A stretch of 13,697 nt of DNA, from NCBI GenBank assembly GCA_013151705.1, contig JAADHT010000160.1:1-13697 (forward strand), given 5' to 3'. The position numbers and the translations under genes were made by a program. Under the pieces are notes generated by a model, which saw nothing but the letters and a program-made list of their open reading frames with translations, was not told the origin of the DNA and did no database searches. Positions within the stretch are counted from its first letter, which is position 1. Every line of letters begins with the position of its first letter. Below are positions 1 through 6,080 of this stretch, in pieces. Origin of the DNA: Kiritimatiellota bacterium (GTDB lineage: Bacteria > Verrucomicrobiota > Lentisphaeria > Victivallales > JAADHT01).

Positions 1-161
1 AGACCGAACTTGTAGAATTTGGCAAATCCCCTGGAGTAGTCCTTGAATTTCGCTGCTGCTTTCCCGGGAGCTTTGTTTTGCGACTCCTTGGCATCGGACG
101 CGAAAACCGCCTGGGCACCTAAAAATAAAACGATTGCGATTATTTTTGTCTGTTTTCTCAT
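1..161 (-). CDS. Secreted protein of unknown function (C-terminus outside the window)
   Basis: Only the first 53 codons are present; the gene runs off the left edge. The ATG at 161-159 opens a Sec signal peptide: a basic start (MRKQTK), a hydrophobic core at about residues 7-16 (IIAIVLFLGA), and a probable signal peptidase I site after AVFA (residue 21). The mature part begins SDAKES and is lysine- and alanine-rich, then becomes aromatic (YSRGFAKFYKFG). There is no lipobox cysteine, so it should be periplasmic or exported. The ATG shares four bases (ATGA) with the stop codon of the upstream lipoprotein gene, which implies one mRNA and translational coupling. I do not recognise the family, and too little is visible to assign a role. 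Confidence 0.7.
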   Translation of the reverse strand, partial: MRKQTKIIAIVLFLGAQAVFASDAKESQNKAPGKAAAKFKDYSRGFAKFYKFG

Positions 162-1087
162 TTCGCTTTGAACTCCATTGTTATTTCGTTTTTTTTCTCA
201 AACTCAATTCCCTTCACGTTGCCGCCGGAAGCTTCAAGGCACTTAAAAACACTTAGACTTTTTCCTTTCGCCAACTCGCCGCAAAACCGGTTGGATTTCA
301 AGGCGGTGGTATAGTCGATCGAAAACAACACGCAACGGCTTTTGTTTTTCGAATCAGGTAATGAGGCGTTCGACTTCAGTAGTTCACCCTCAACCTCCAA
401 ATCGACCGACATCCTCATCCCGTCGAATATCTTGCGGAAAGCCTCCTCTTGCGTCTTCTCTTTTCCAGTCAAACCGAACATATTACCGTTGAGCATCATT
501 TGACGCTTTTGGCCGGCGGGAAGCGGGGTGGGTTCGCATTCAACTTTCGACTTCGCGGGTTTAACGGGTTCAAACTTCGGCATAGTCACTTTCAGCACCA
601 CCGAGGGGCTTTTTTTCAACGAGAATTTGATCAGCTCGTTGGACGGAGAGTTGTTGAATGACGGGTTGGATGCCAATATTTTGTGTAGGTCTAATTGAAC
701 GTCGTCGATGTTTTTGAAGGAATAAACGACAATATATCCTCTCCCGGACGCGGTGCTCACTTTCCGGAACTCCTTGAATTCAACGTTCTTTCCGTATTGA
801 GAAGCCTTCTCTCGCATTCTTTGCTCGTTGAAAAGCGGATTCCGCATCGATTCCAGAGAATCGGCGGCAATTCCCTGCTCAGCGAGTTTTTCACGCTGCG
901 CAACAAGTCTCTTGTCGAACGCCGCGAGAAAACTTTTATTGAAAACAACGGCCACCACGATATGCCCTGAACCATCCGGTTTGACTCTCACCAAAACTTT
1001 TTTCTTGATACAACCCGAAAAAATCAGAAGCCCGGCGAATGCGAGAGCCGCTACGAAATATCTTGATACTTCTATTTTGTGATTCAT
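158..1087 (-). CDS. Lipoprotein of unknown function, DGSG type
   Basis: Encodes 309 residues. The ATG at 1087-1085 is preferred over the longer frame reaching 1183 because GGAGGAAAG lies directly before it and it begins a lipoprotein signal: hydrophobic residues 11-23 followed by FSGC, with Cys26 as the predicted acylated residue. Ile at +2 suggests outer-membrane sorting. After the signal come a basic KKK and the segment VRVKPDGSGHIVV, a hallmark I associate with poorly described lipoproteins of Planctomycetes/Lentisphaerae-like bacteria. The middle has charged helical stretches (about residues 60-110). The C-terminal third contains a probably beta-rich segment around MRMSVDLEVEGELLKSNAS. 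No catalytic motif is visible. Its stop overlaps the next gene's start (158-161), so the two products may work together. A role in the envelope is inference. Confidence 0.75.
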   Translation of the reverse strand: MNHKIEVSRYFVAALAFAGLLIFSGCIKKKVLVRVKPDGSGHIVVAVVFNKSFLAAFDKRLVAQREKLAEQGIAADSLESMRNPLFNEQRMREKASQYGKNVEFKEFRKVSTASGRGYIVVYSFKNIDDVQLDLHKILASNPSFNNSPSNELIKFSLKKSPSVVLKVTMPKFEPVKPAKSKVECEPTPLPAGQKRQMMLNGNMFGLTGKEKTQEEAFRKIFDGMRMSVDLEVEGELLKSNASLPDSKNKSRCVLFSIDYTTALKSNRFCGELAKGKSLSVFKCLEASGGNVKGIEFEKKNEITMEFKAK

Positions 1088-1153
1088 CTTTCCTCCATAA
1101 GTTTGTTTAGTGGATCGAAAAAAATTGAGGTCCTTGGTGTTGGACAGGCGTAG

Positions 1154-1183
1154 GGTATACGCAAAACGTCGTCTAGAAAGCAA
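1154..1183 (-). promoter_or_regulatory. Candidate sigma-70 promoter for the lipoprotein/secreted-protein pair
   Basis: On the minus strand TTGCTT (1183-1178) and TATACC (1159-1154) are separated by 18 bases. Transcription would begin near 1147, leaving a leader of about 60 bases before the GGAGGAAAG ribosome site. Both boxes match consensus at only four of six positions, so this is a plausible site and not a proven one. Confidence 0.35.
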
Positions 1184-1409
1184 TGTAAGCTATCTCTCTT
1201 GATTTACCAATCATTATTTTATCTTTTCCCCATCCACCCTCTCCAAAATTGCCGGTCTTTCCGCCTTGGATGATGAATACGCGCGCTAGCGCTTTGGACT
1301 GCGAGAGCCCTGTCTCGCTTTTCATGGGGGGCATAGTTCCCTCGCGTTTCCTTGCAACGCGTCGATTTTGCGCTAGTTTCGGTTTTGACGGCTGATGTGC
1401 GCTGTATGG
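1184..1409. other. Stretch with no convincing gene
   Basis: A minus-strand open frame of 79 codons spans much of this interval, but it has no ribosome site, a low-complexity glycine/lysine composition and no recognisable motif. On the plus strand the stretch precedes the isomerase fragment, but no further isomerase-like sequence is readable and a TGA closes the fragment's frame just upstream. It may be decayed sequence from the same lost gene. Confidence 0.4.
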
Positions 1410-1568
1410 CACGAGCTTTTCAACGGCGAGACGAATTATCCGTTCATCGCCGACAGAATAGAAAAAGCCGGTTACGACGCCTATTTCGGACTGGAGTACA
1501 TGCCGCTTTTGGAGAGTGTTGAAACTCTGACCAGAACTTTGGAATTATTCAAATACTCCAATCCGTGA
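1410..1568 (+). pseudogene. 3' remnant of a hydroxypyruvate isomerase-like (Hyi) gene
   Basis: The plus-strand frame reads HELFNGETNYPFI, then IEKAGYDAYFGLEYMP, then LESVETLTRTLELF, and stops with TGA at 1566-1568. This matches the end of the hydroxypyruvate isomerase/xylose-isomerase-like TIM-barrel family, whose members typically end with a G(R)HEL-x-G-E-x-NYP block, then a GYDG(Y/W)-(I/V)G-EY-P block, then a closing helix. Only about 52 residues remain of roughly 260. The frame is closed by TGA a few codons upstream, and there is no start codon with a ribosome site, so it cannot make a functional enzyme. It is a relic of a lost sugar or hydroxypyruvate isomerase gene. The family call comes from motif memory, not a search. 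Confidence 0.65.
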
Positions 1569-1649
1569 AAATCCTCTTCGGGCTGAGGACGCGACAAGGC
1601 TATCTTTTTTAAATTGATTCTTTATCACCGCGGAATACGCTTTTTTCTC

Positions 1650-1677
1650 TTGAAAAAGCAAAAATAGACAATAAAGT
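1650..1677 (+). promoter_or_regulatory. Candidate sigma-70 promoter of ackA
   Basis: TTGAAA (1650-1655) and TAAAGT (1672-1677) are 16 bases apart in an A-rich stretch. Transcription would start near 1684, giving ackA a leader of about 120 bases that contains the hairpins at 1708-1745. Confidence 0.45.
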
Positions 1678-1707
1678 ACATGCGTGTTGTCCGTTTCACG
1701 TTTGAGG

Positions 1708-1745
1708 CGGCGAACGCCGTAACGCTCCACGGCGGCAGTGGAGCG
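1708..1745 (+). promoter_or_regulatory. Switch-like hairpins in the ackA leader
   Basis: Two adjacent hairpins can form: CGGC/GCCG with loop GAAC (1708-1719), and CGCTCCAC/GTGGAGCG, a perfect 8-bp stem around GGCGGCA (1723-1745). A third pairing, CGCCGT (1715-1720) with ACGGCG (1729-1734), uses bases from both and excludes them. Three competing helices ending about 60 bases before the start codon look like an attenuator or riboswitch expression platform, though the tract after the last stem (CTTTCATC) is a poor terminator tail. A chance GC-rich repeat remains possible. Confidence 0.35.
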
Positions 1746-1803
1746 CTTTCATCCGTCTATATTCGTTCTCATTGGAGGATGGTCAATAAAAAGGAATGTT
1801 TTC

Positions 1804-3030
1804 ATGAAAATTCTTGTTATCAACGCGGGCAGCTCTTCCCTCAAATTCACACTATTCAATATGAAGACGGAGGAGGTTCTAGCGAAGGGGTTGGTCGAGC
1901 GCATCGGGCTTGCCCATACGCATTTCATATACAAGCGTGGCGATGGTCTTGGCGCTGAAAGCAATCCGAAAATCGTGAAATACGAAGACGCGTTGAAAAT
2001 TGTTTGCGAAAAGCTCGTAGATCCGGATATGGGCGTTTTGAAATCTTTGAAAGAAGTCGACGCCATCGGACATAGAGTGGTTCATGGAGGGGAGCAGATC
2101 ACCAAACCGGCGTTGATCGACGAACACGTCAAGGACATCATCAAGGATTGCTTCTCGCTGGCTCCCCTTCACAATCCGCCGAACATGGCTGGAATAGAGG
2201 CATGCGAGAAGATCTTCAAAAGGACTCCCTGCATCGCTGTGTTCGACACGGCTTTCCATCAAACGATGCCGCCGGAAGCCTATCTCTACGCTATTCCCTA
2301 CGAGTTGTACACGAAATACGGCATCAGGCGCTATGGTTTCCATGGAACATCCCACAGCTACGTCGCCCGCGCGACCGCCAAATTTCTTGAAATACCGTTC
2401 AACAAACTCAAGCTCATCACTTGCCACTTGGGCAATGGATGCAGCATAACCGCGATCAACAAGGGAATAGTCCATGACACTTCGATGGGAATGACGCCGC
2501 TCGAGGGATTGGTGATGGGAACACGTTGCGGGGATATCGATCCCGCGATAGTGATTAGAATGTTCGAATTGGGAATGACGGTAGAGGAGATAGACAAGTA
2601 TTTGAATAAAAAAAGCGGATTGCTTGGCGTTGGCGGCATTGGCAGCAGTGATATGCGGGACATCATAGCGGCGGCCGACAACGGCGACCAGCAGGCATTG
2701 CGCGCGCTCAGAATGTTCATCCGCAGGATCGTCAAGTACACTGGTGCGTACTACGCCTTGCTTGGTGGAGCCGACGCGATCGTTTTCACTGGCGGCATAG
2801 GTGAGGGAAGCGCTCTGATTCGTCGACGCGTGATCGATAAACTCGCTTCTTTCGGGATAAGAATAGCGCCGAAAGTCAACGATGCATGCAAAGGCAAGGA
2901 ACCTGCCACAATCTCATCGGAGGACAGCGCTTGGCGCGCCATAGTCATGCCGACCAACGAGGAGTTGATGATCGCCAGAGAGACTGTTTTGGTTATCAGC
3001 CACGAAAATGAGAATCCTGAAAAGGAGTAG
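1804..3030 (+). CDS. ackA: Acetate kinase
   Basis: Encodes 408 residues, the usual family length. The enzyme interconverts acetate + ATP and acetyl phosphate + ADP in the cytoplasm and yields ATP in fermentation. The start at 1804 is chosen because AAGGA (1791-1795) lies eight bases upstream and the protein then begins with the canonical MKILVINAGSSSLKF; the frame's upstream GTG at 1738 only adds unrelated residues. Family motifs fall at canonical positions: Asn7 and Ser10-12, HRVVHGG with Arg91, FDTAFH with Asp148, YGFHGTSHSY with His180, HLGNG at 208-212, GTRCGDIDP with Arg241, TGGIGEG at 329-335 and a late glutamate near 386. All expected catalytic residues are present, so it should be active. 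No phosphotransacetylase gene is adjacent, so its partner must be encoded elsewhere. The convergent downstream gene is a pseudogene. Confidence 0.97.
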   Translation: MKILVINAGSSSLKFTLFNMKTEEVLAKGLVERIGLAHTHFIYKRGDGLGAESNPKIVKYEDALKIVCEKLVDPDMGVLKSLKEVDAIGHRVVHGGEQITKPALIDEHVKDIIKDCFSLAPLHNPPNMAGIEACEKIFKRTPCIAVFDTAFHQTMPPEAYLYAIPYELYTKYGIRRYGFHGTSHSYVARATAKFLEIPFNKLKLITCHLGNGCSITAINKGIVHDTSMGMTPLEGLVMGTRCGDIDPAIVIRMFELGMTVEEIDKYLNKKSGLLGVGGIGSSDMRDIIAAADNGDQQALRALRMFIRRIVKYTGAYYALLGGADAIVFTGGIGEGSALIRRRVIDKLASFGIRIAPKVNDACKGKEPATISSEDSAWRAIVMPTNEELMIARETVLVISHENENPEKE

Positions 3031-3050
3031 GTCGCTGAAGGAACATCCAA

Positions 3051-3462
3051 GCCAAACGCCACCGTGAAACCAGGCGTCAAATACTGCATCACGTTTAAAA
3101 GCGAGAGCTCTATTCTATCCATCGCCTCATACCAGGCGAAAAAGGCGATGGCGGTGGATTCGCTCTGCCCCAGAAACAACAACACGCTCATTCCGACGAT
3201 TCCGAACAAAGCGAGAATAGCCGGCTTGGCGAGATCGGCGAAGGTTACGACGATTTTTTTTCGAAAGAAAAAGCAACCCGGAGCGAAGAGCGGAACTCCG
3301 CCTATGGCGAATCTGAAAAGAGATAGAGAGTACCGGATCGATACTTCCGTCTCTCATCAAATATCCGCCGGAAACGAAAGTGGTGCTCCAAAGAAAAGCG
3401 CTTGTGAAAGACCAAAACACGCCGATGCCGCGGGAGTGCTTGTTTCGTTGGGCAAGGCTCAT
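3051..3462 (-). pseudogene. Decayed EamA/DMT-family transporter with internal deletion and frameshift
   Basis: The ATG at 3462-3460 opens a drug/metabolite-transporter-like N-terminus (GVFWSFTSAFLWSTTFVSGG). Near a short T-run (plus-strand 3316-3319) the reading must shift; the second frame continues FRFAIGGVPLFAPG, LFGIVGMSVLLFLGQ and then STAIAFFAWYEAM and LLNVMQYLTPGF. The GMSVLLFLGQ part resembles the first EamA repeat, whereas STAIAFFAWYEAM followed by YLTPGF resembles the end of the second. About half of a normal ten-helix, roughly 290-residue carrier is therefore missing from the middle, and similarity ends after VAFG near 3051. Frameshift plus deletion plus truncation mark it as non-functional. 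Its ATG overlaps the stop of the sensor gene (ATGA), so the pair was probably once co-translated. Confidence 0.75.
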
Positions 3463-4550
3463 TTAAGTTTCTTTTTTCTTTTAGTGATGTCCCTGAAAGA
3501 GGCTAGCGCCTCATTTTCGCCGCTAACGACGAAACTGGCCTCAACTTTCATATCAGACGGGTTTTCGAAATCCTCGCAAATGAAACGGATGGTATGAGGT
3601 TTTCCATCACTGAAGGTTTTCTCCAAAGCCCCGAGGATTTTTCTCGCCAGAAGCGGCGGCCAAGCCTCGTTTATCGTTTTGTCGAGAATGTCCGCCGGAT
3701 CGATGAATGGTTTGAAATTGAGAGGCTCTTTGTAGTCGAGCACCATACCGTCGCTTCTGATTCGCAGAAGCATATCGGGAATGGCCTCGACAAGCATCCT
3801 TATTTTCGACTCTTGCTCTCTCAATTTCTCGTAGGCCCGCCTTTTCTCCTTTTCCGTGTGGATGACGCTTTTGAAAAGATAGTAGGAGAGAACACTCACA
3901 AAAATCACTATAACGGTCAAAACACCGGCTATGACGACCGTGAAACTCGAAATATCCGCCGTCGCGTCATCGTAGTACATTCCAGTGCCGATTATCCAAC
4001 CCCAAGGTTTGAACTGTTTCACACAGGATATTTTTTTCTTGATGATTTCAGGATTGTCGTTCCACTGCCACTTGTACTCCACAAACCCGGTTCCATCGCG
4101 CTGGGCCGTCTGGATGAACTCGCGTATGAAAAAAAAACCGTCTTGGTCTCTCATCGCGGAAAGAGGAGTCCCCTCCAAATCGGGTCTGTAGGGGTGGACG
4201 ATGGGAACTCCTTTCGTGTCGATTATCCAAAAATATTGTTTATCGTCGGAACCATACCTCATCGTGCGAATATAGGCTTTAGCTTGCGTCATAGCCTCGT
4301 TTTTGGTGAGATTGCCGTTTTCCTGAAGGGTATGGTAGTAATTGAGAGTGTGCCAAGCCAGGGAGGTGAGCTCGCTCAACGCCTCTTTCTTCCTCTCGAG
4401 CGTCATATGATAAGCGTAGGGAATGAGGATCGTTCCCAAAGCCAGCGCGACGAGAAACAATATCAAGGCGTAGGGCAACAGCAGTTTGAGAAGCGTGTGC
4501 GATGATGTTTTTGAATATGGCAAGCCTTGCCCCTTTTGGTTGCGAAACAC
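3459..4550 (-). CDS. Membrane sensor: Cache domain plus PAS, no output domain
   Basis: Encodes 363 residues. TM1 (about 21-45) is followed by an extracytoplasmic sCache_2-type ligand-binding domain (about 46-195), recognised from KQYFWIIDTKG, HPYRPDLEGTPL, GTGFVEYKWQW and KPWGWIIGTGMYYDD. TM2 (about 203-226) leads to a charged helix (230-252) and a PAS-like domain (about 250-357) ending with SFRDITKRKK. In the family this DITxRK motif normally leads into a histidine kinase or GGDEF module; here TGA follows four codons later and neither other frame reads as kinase. It may be a truncated kinase or an adaptor. The GTG start at 4550-4548 has a weak ribosome site; an internal TTG at codon 10 with AGGGG upstream is an alternative. 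The stop overlaps the ATG of the EamA pseudogene. Cache domains of this type usually bind small carboxylates or amino acids; the ligand here is unknown. Confidence 0.85.
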   Translation of the reverse strand: MFRNQKGQGLPYSKTSSHTLLKLLLPYALILFLVALALGTILIPYAYHMTLERKKEALSELTSLAWHTLNYYHTLQENGNLTKNEAMTQAKAYIRTMRYGSDDKQYFWIIDTKGVPIVHPYRPDLEGTPLSAMRDQDGFFFIREFIQTAQRDGTGFVEYKWQWNDNPEIIKKKISCVKQFKPWGWIIGTGMYYDDATADISSFTVVIAGVLTVIVIFVSVLSYYLFKSVIHTEKEKRRAYEKLREQESKIRMLVEAIPDMLLRIRSDGMVLDYKEPLNFKPFIDPADILDKTINEAWPPLLARKILGALEKTFSDGKPHTIRFICEDFENPSDMKVEASFVVSGENEALASFRDITKRKKKLK

Positions 4551-4559
4551 AAGAACGCC

Positions 4560-4601
4560 CGCCGGAAGCTTCCGCGCGAACCTCGCGGAACAACTCCGGC
4601 G
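4560..4601 (-). promoter_or_regulatory. Two-part hairpin just upstream of the sensor gene
   Basis: Outer arms 4560-4566 and 4595-4601 (7 bp) enclose a small internal loop and an inner perfect 7-bp stem, TTCCGCG/CGCGGAA (4570-4576 with 4584-4590), closed by a 7-base loop. On the minus strand it ends nine bases before the proposed GTG, so it would sit over the initiation region. It could control translation of the sensor or be a second terminator-like element after ilvC; no U-tract follows. Confidence 0.4.
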
Positions 4602-4648
4602 TACGTCATTAAACAGAGCCTGGACGAAAAGGTTGTTGGAGTTTCGAA

Positions 4649-4681
4649 ATTCGAATTTAGGGTTTCAACTCCCTTTCGAAT
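4649..4681 (-). terminator. Imperfect hairpin after ilvC, candidate terminator
   Basis: Starting 17 bases beyond the ilvC stop, ATTCGAA (4681-4675) pairs with TTCGAAT (4655-4649) and AGGG (4674-4671) with CCCT (4662-4659), with a 3-base bulge and an 8-base loop. Only a short T-run follows, so termination strength is uncertain. The outer stem is itself close to palindromic. Confidence 0.4.
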
Positions 4682-4698
4682 AGGGCATAAAAACGGGA

Positions 4699-5682
4699 TT
4701 ACTTCCGTTCGAACATCTCACGGATGCGTCTTCCCGTTTTCTCCAATTCATGATCCCCAAGCTCCTCGCGTTTCTTGAGGAGGTTCGGAGCTCCGTTTTT
4801 GCTTTCCTCGAGCCATTCTTTTGCGAACTGCCCATTTTCTATAAGTTTCAAAGACTCCTTCATACGCTCCTTCACGTCCGGAGTGATGATTTTCGGTCCG
4901 TTGTAGTATTCGCCCCACTCCGCGGTGTTGGAGATAACGGCGTTCATTTTCTGGATGCCGCCCTCGTAGATCAGATCCACGATGAGTTTCAGCTCATGTA
5001 CGCACTCGAAATAAGCCATTTCAGGTGGGTATCCAGCTTCGACCAACACTTCGAACCCGGCCTTCATCAGATCAACGCAACCGCCGCAGAGAACGTTCTG
5101 TTCTCCGAAAAGATCCTCGTACGTCTCTTGTTCGAAAGTGCATTCAAGACATCCGGCGCGGGTGAATCCCATAGCCTTGGCCATCGCGAGCGCCACATCT
5201 CTGGCCGAACCGCTAGGGTTTTGCTTGATCGCGACCAGTCCCGGAACTCCGAATCCCGCGAGATAGGCTTTGCGCTCTTCGGTCGCGGGGCTTTTCGGAG
5301 CCACCATTATCACATCGACTTCCGTCGGTGGAACGATTTGCTTGTAAACGATGTTGAAACCGTGCGAACAGGAAAGAGTCTTGCCGCTTTTCATATGAGA
5401 GGCGATGGCGTTGGCGTAAACCGGACCATGGAATTCGTCCGGCAGAAGAATATGTATGATGTCGGCTTTTTCGGCGGCGCTCGAAATGTCCATCACTTCG
5501 AATCCGTCTTTCACCGCTTGATCATAGGATGGATCCTTGATCGAGCCTATAATTACGTTGACTCCCGAATCGCGCATGCAGAGCGCCTGCGCCGAACCTT
5601 GACTTCCATAGCCGATTACGGCCACGGTTTTGTTCTCAAGAACCGCCAAATCGGCGTCCTTGTCGTGAAGAATCGTTACCAT
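4699..5682 (-). CDS. ilvC: Ketol-acid reductoisomerase (class I)
   Basis: Encodes 327 residues, class I length. It converts acetolactate or acetohydroxybutyrate to the dihydroxy acids of valine, leucine and isoleucine synthesis, using Mg2+ and NAD(P)H, in the cytoplasm. The start at 5682 has AAGGAG (5695-5690) seven bases upstream. An N-terminal Rossmann domain carries GYGSQG at residues 24-29; HGFN is at 107-110. The knotted helical domain keeps the metal ligands at canonical positions: DLFGEQ with Asp190 and Glu194, YFECVHE with Glu226 and Glu230, and Ser251 in SNTAEWGEYY. Several usually strict motifs differ: SQGSAQAL for SQGHAHAL, VAPKSPATEER for VAPKGPGHxVR, and a cofactor loop of SIKDPS without the usual arginine. 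Active-site residues are intact, so activity is expected, but coenzyme choice may be unusual. No ilvB, ilvN or leuA adjoins it. Confidence 0.95.
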   Translation of the reverse strand: MVTILHDKDADLAVLENKTVAVIGYGSQGSAQALCMRDSGVNVIIGSIKDPSYDQAVKDGFEVMDISSAAEKADIIHILLPDEFHGPVYANAIASHMKSGKTLSCSHGFNIVYKQIVPPTEVDVIMVAPKSPATEERKAYLAGFGVPGLVAIKQNPSGSARDVALAMAKAMGFTRAGCLECTFEQETYEDLFGEQNVLCGGCVDLMKAGFEVLVEAGYPPEMAYFECVHELKLIVDLIYEGGIQKMNAVISNTAEWGEYYNGPKIITPDVKERMKESLKLIENGQFAKEWLEESKNGAPNLLKKREELGDHELEKTGRRIREMFERK

Positions 5683-5786
5683 GATCTCACTCCTTGTTGA
5701 TATTTTGGGTTTGACGAATAGTCAACAACCCGTTGTGTCATCTCGAAAAACCGAAGTCGGCTCCTCGCCAACGTTAATGCTCCGTC

Positions 5787-5838
5787 TGTTCCGACCTATA
5801 GGAATTCGTTTGTCGCCAAGGAACAGAGGGAAACGAAT
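5787..5838 (-). promoter_or_regulatory. Interleaved inverted repeats upstream of ilvC
   Basis: Pair A is an 8-bp perfect inverted repeat, ATTCGTTT/AAACGAAT (arms 5831-5838 and 5805-5812). Pair B is at least 6 bp, CTGTTC/GAACAG (arms 5821-5826 and 5787-5792). Read along the minus strand the order is A, B, A', B', which in RNA is a pseudoknot topology and in DNA could be two overlapping operators. The first A arm overlaps the candidate -10 box, which favours a DNA operator unless transcription starts further upstream. Confidence 0.4.
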
Positions 5839-5863
5839 ATAGCTCCTTCATGCGTCTTTTCAA
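5836..5863 (-). promoter_or_regulatory. Candidate sigma-70 promoter of ilvC
   Basis: TTGAAA (5863-5858) and TATATT (5841-5836) are spaced by 16 bases; both match consensus well. A start near 5829 gives a leader of roughly 147 bases. Just before the ribosome site the leader also contains a small stem, TTGAC/GTCAA. Confidence 0.55.
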
Positions 5864-5903
5864 CAAGAAACAATATTTATGGCCTAAAAAATATTTTCAG
5901 AGC

Positions 5904-5931
5904 TTGCCTTTATCGAGTGTATGTGTAGTTT
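5904..5931 (+). promoter_or_regulatory. Candidate promoter of tRNA(CAU)
   Basis: TTGCCT (5904-5909) and TAGTTT (5926-5931) are spaced by 16 bases, with the tRNA beginning 20 bases after the -10 box. It points away from the ilvC promoter, so the two are divergent with their boxes only about 40 bases apart. The -10 match is modest. Confidence 0.35.
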
Positions 5932-5951
5932 ACCCATTCCCCGACGTTTTC

Positions 5952-6028
5952 GGGACCGTAGCTCAGTTGGTTAGAGCAGACGACTCATAATCGTCTGGTC
6001 GCAGGTTCGAGTCCTGCCGGTCCCACCA
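5952..6028 (+). tRNA. tRNA with CAU anticodon, probably tRNA-Ile2 (lysidine type) or elongator tRNA-Met
   Basis: A full cloverleaf with encoded CCA (6026-6028): acceptor GGGACCG/CGGTCCC, D arm GCTC/GAGC, anticodon stem GACGA/TCGTC around CTCATAA, and T arm GCAGG/CCTGC. G1-C72 pairing excludes initiator tRNA. The anticodon arm through T arm closely resembles bacterial tRNA-Ile2, in which TilS changes C34 to lysidine to read AUA, but the A4-U69 pair differs from the known E. coli TilS determinants. Elongator Met therefore remains possible. Confidence 0.95.
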
Positions 6029-6080
6029 TTTACACGCATCCGGTTCTCCGCCGCGTGTTTCTTGATGGAGACGGCTTCTT

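Noticed and set aside
1173..1412. Minus-strand 79-codon frame rich in Gly/Lys
   Set aside because: No ribosome site and no known motif; it overlaps the likely lipoprotein promoter. Kept only as an unexplained stretch.
3064..3597. Plus-strand 177-codon frame
   Set aside because: It is antisense to the EamA remnant and the sensor gene; minus-strand readings have clear family motifs, this one has none.
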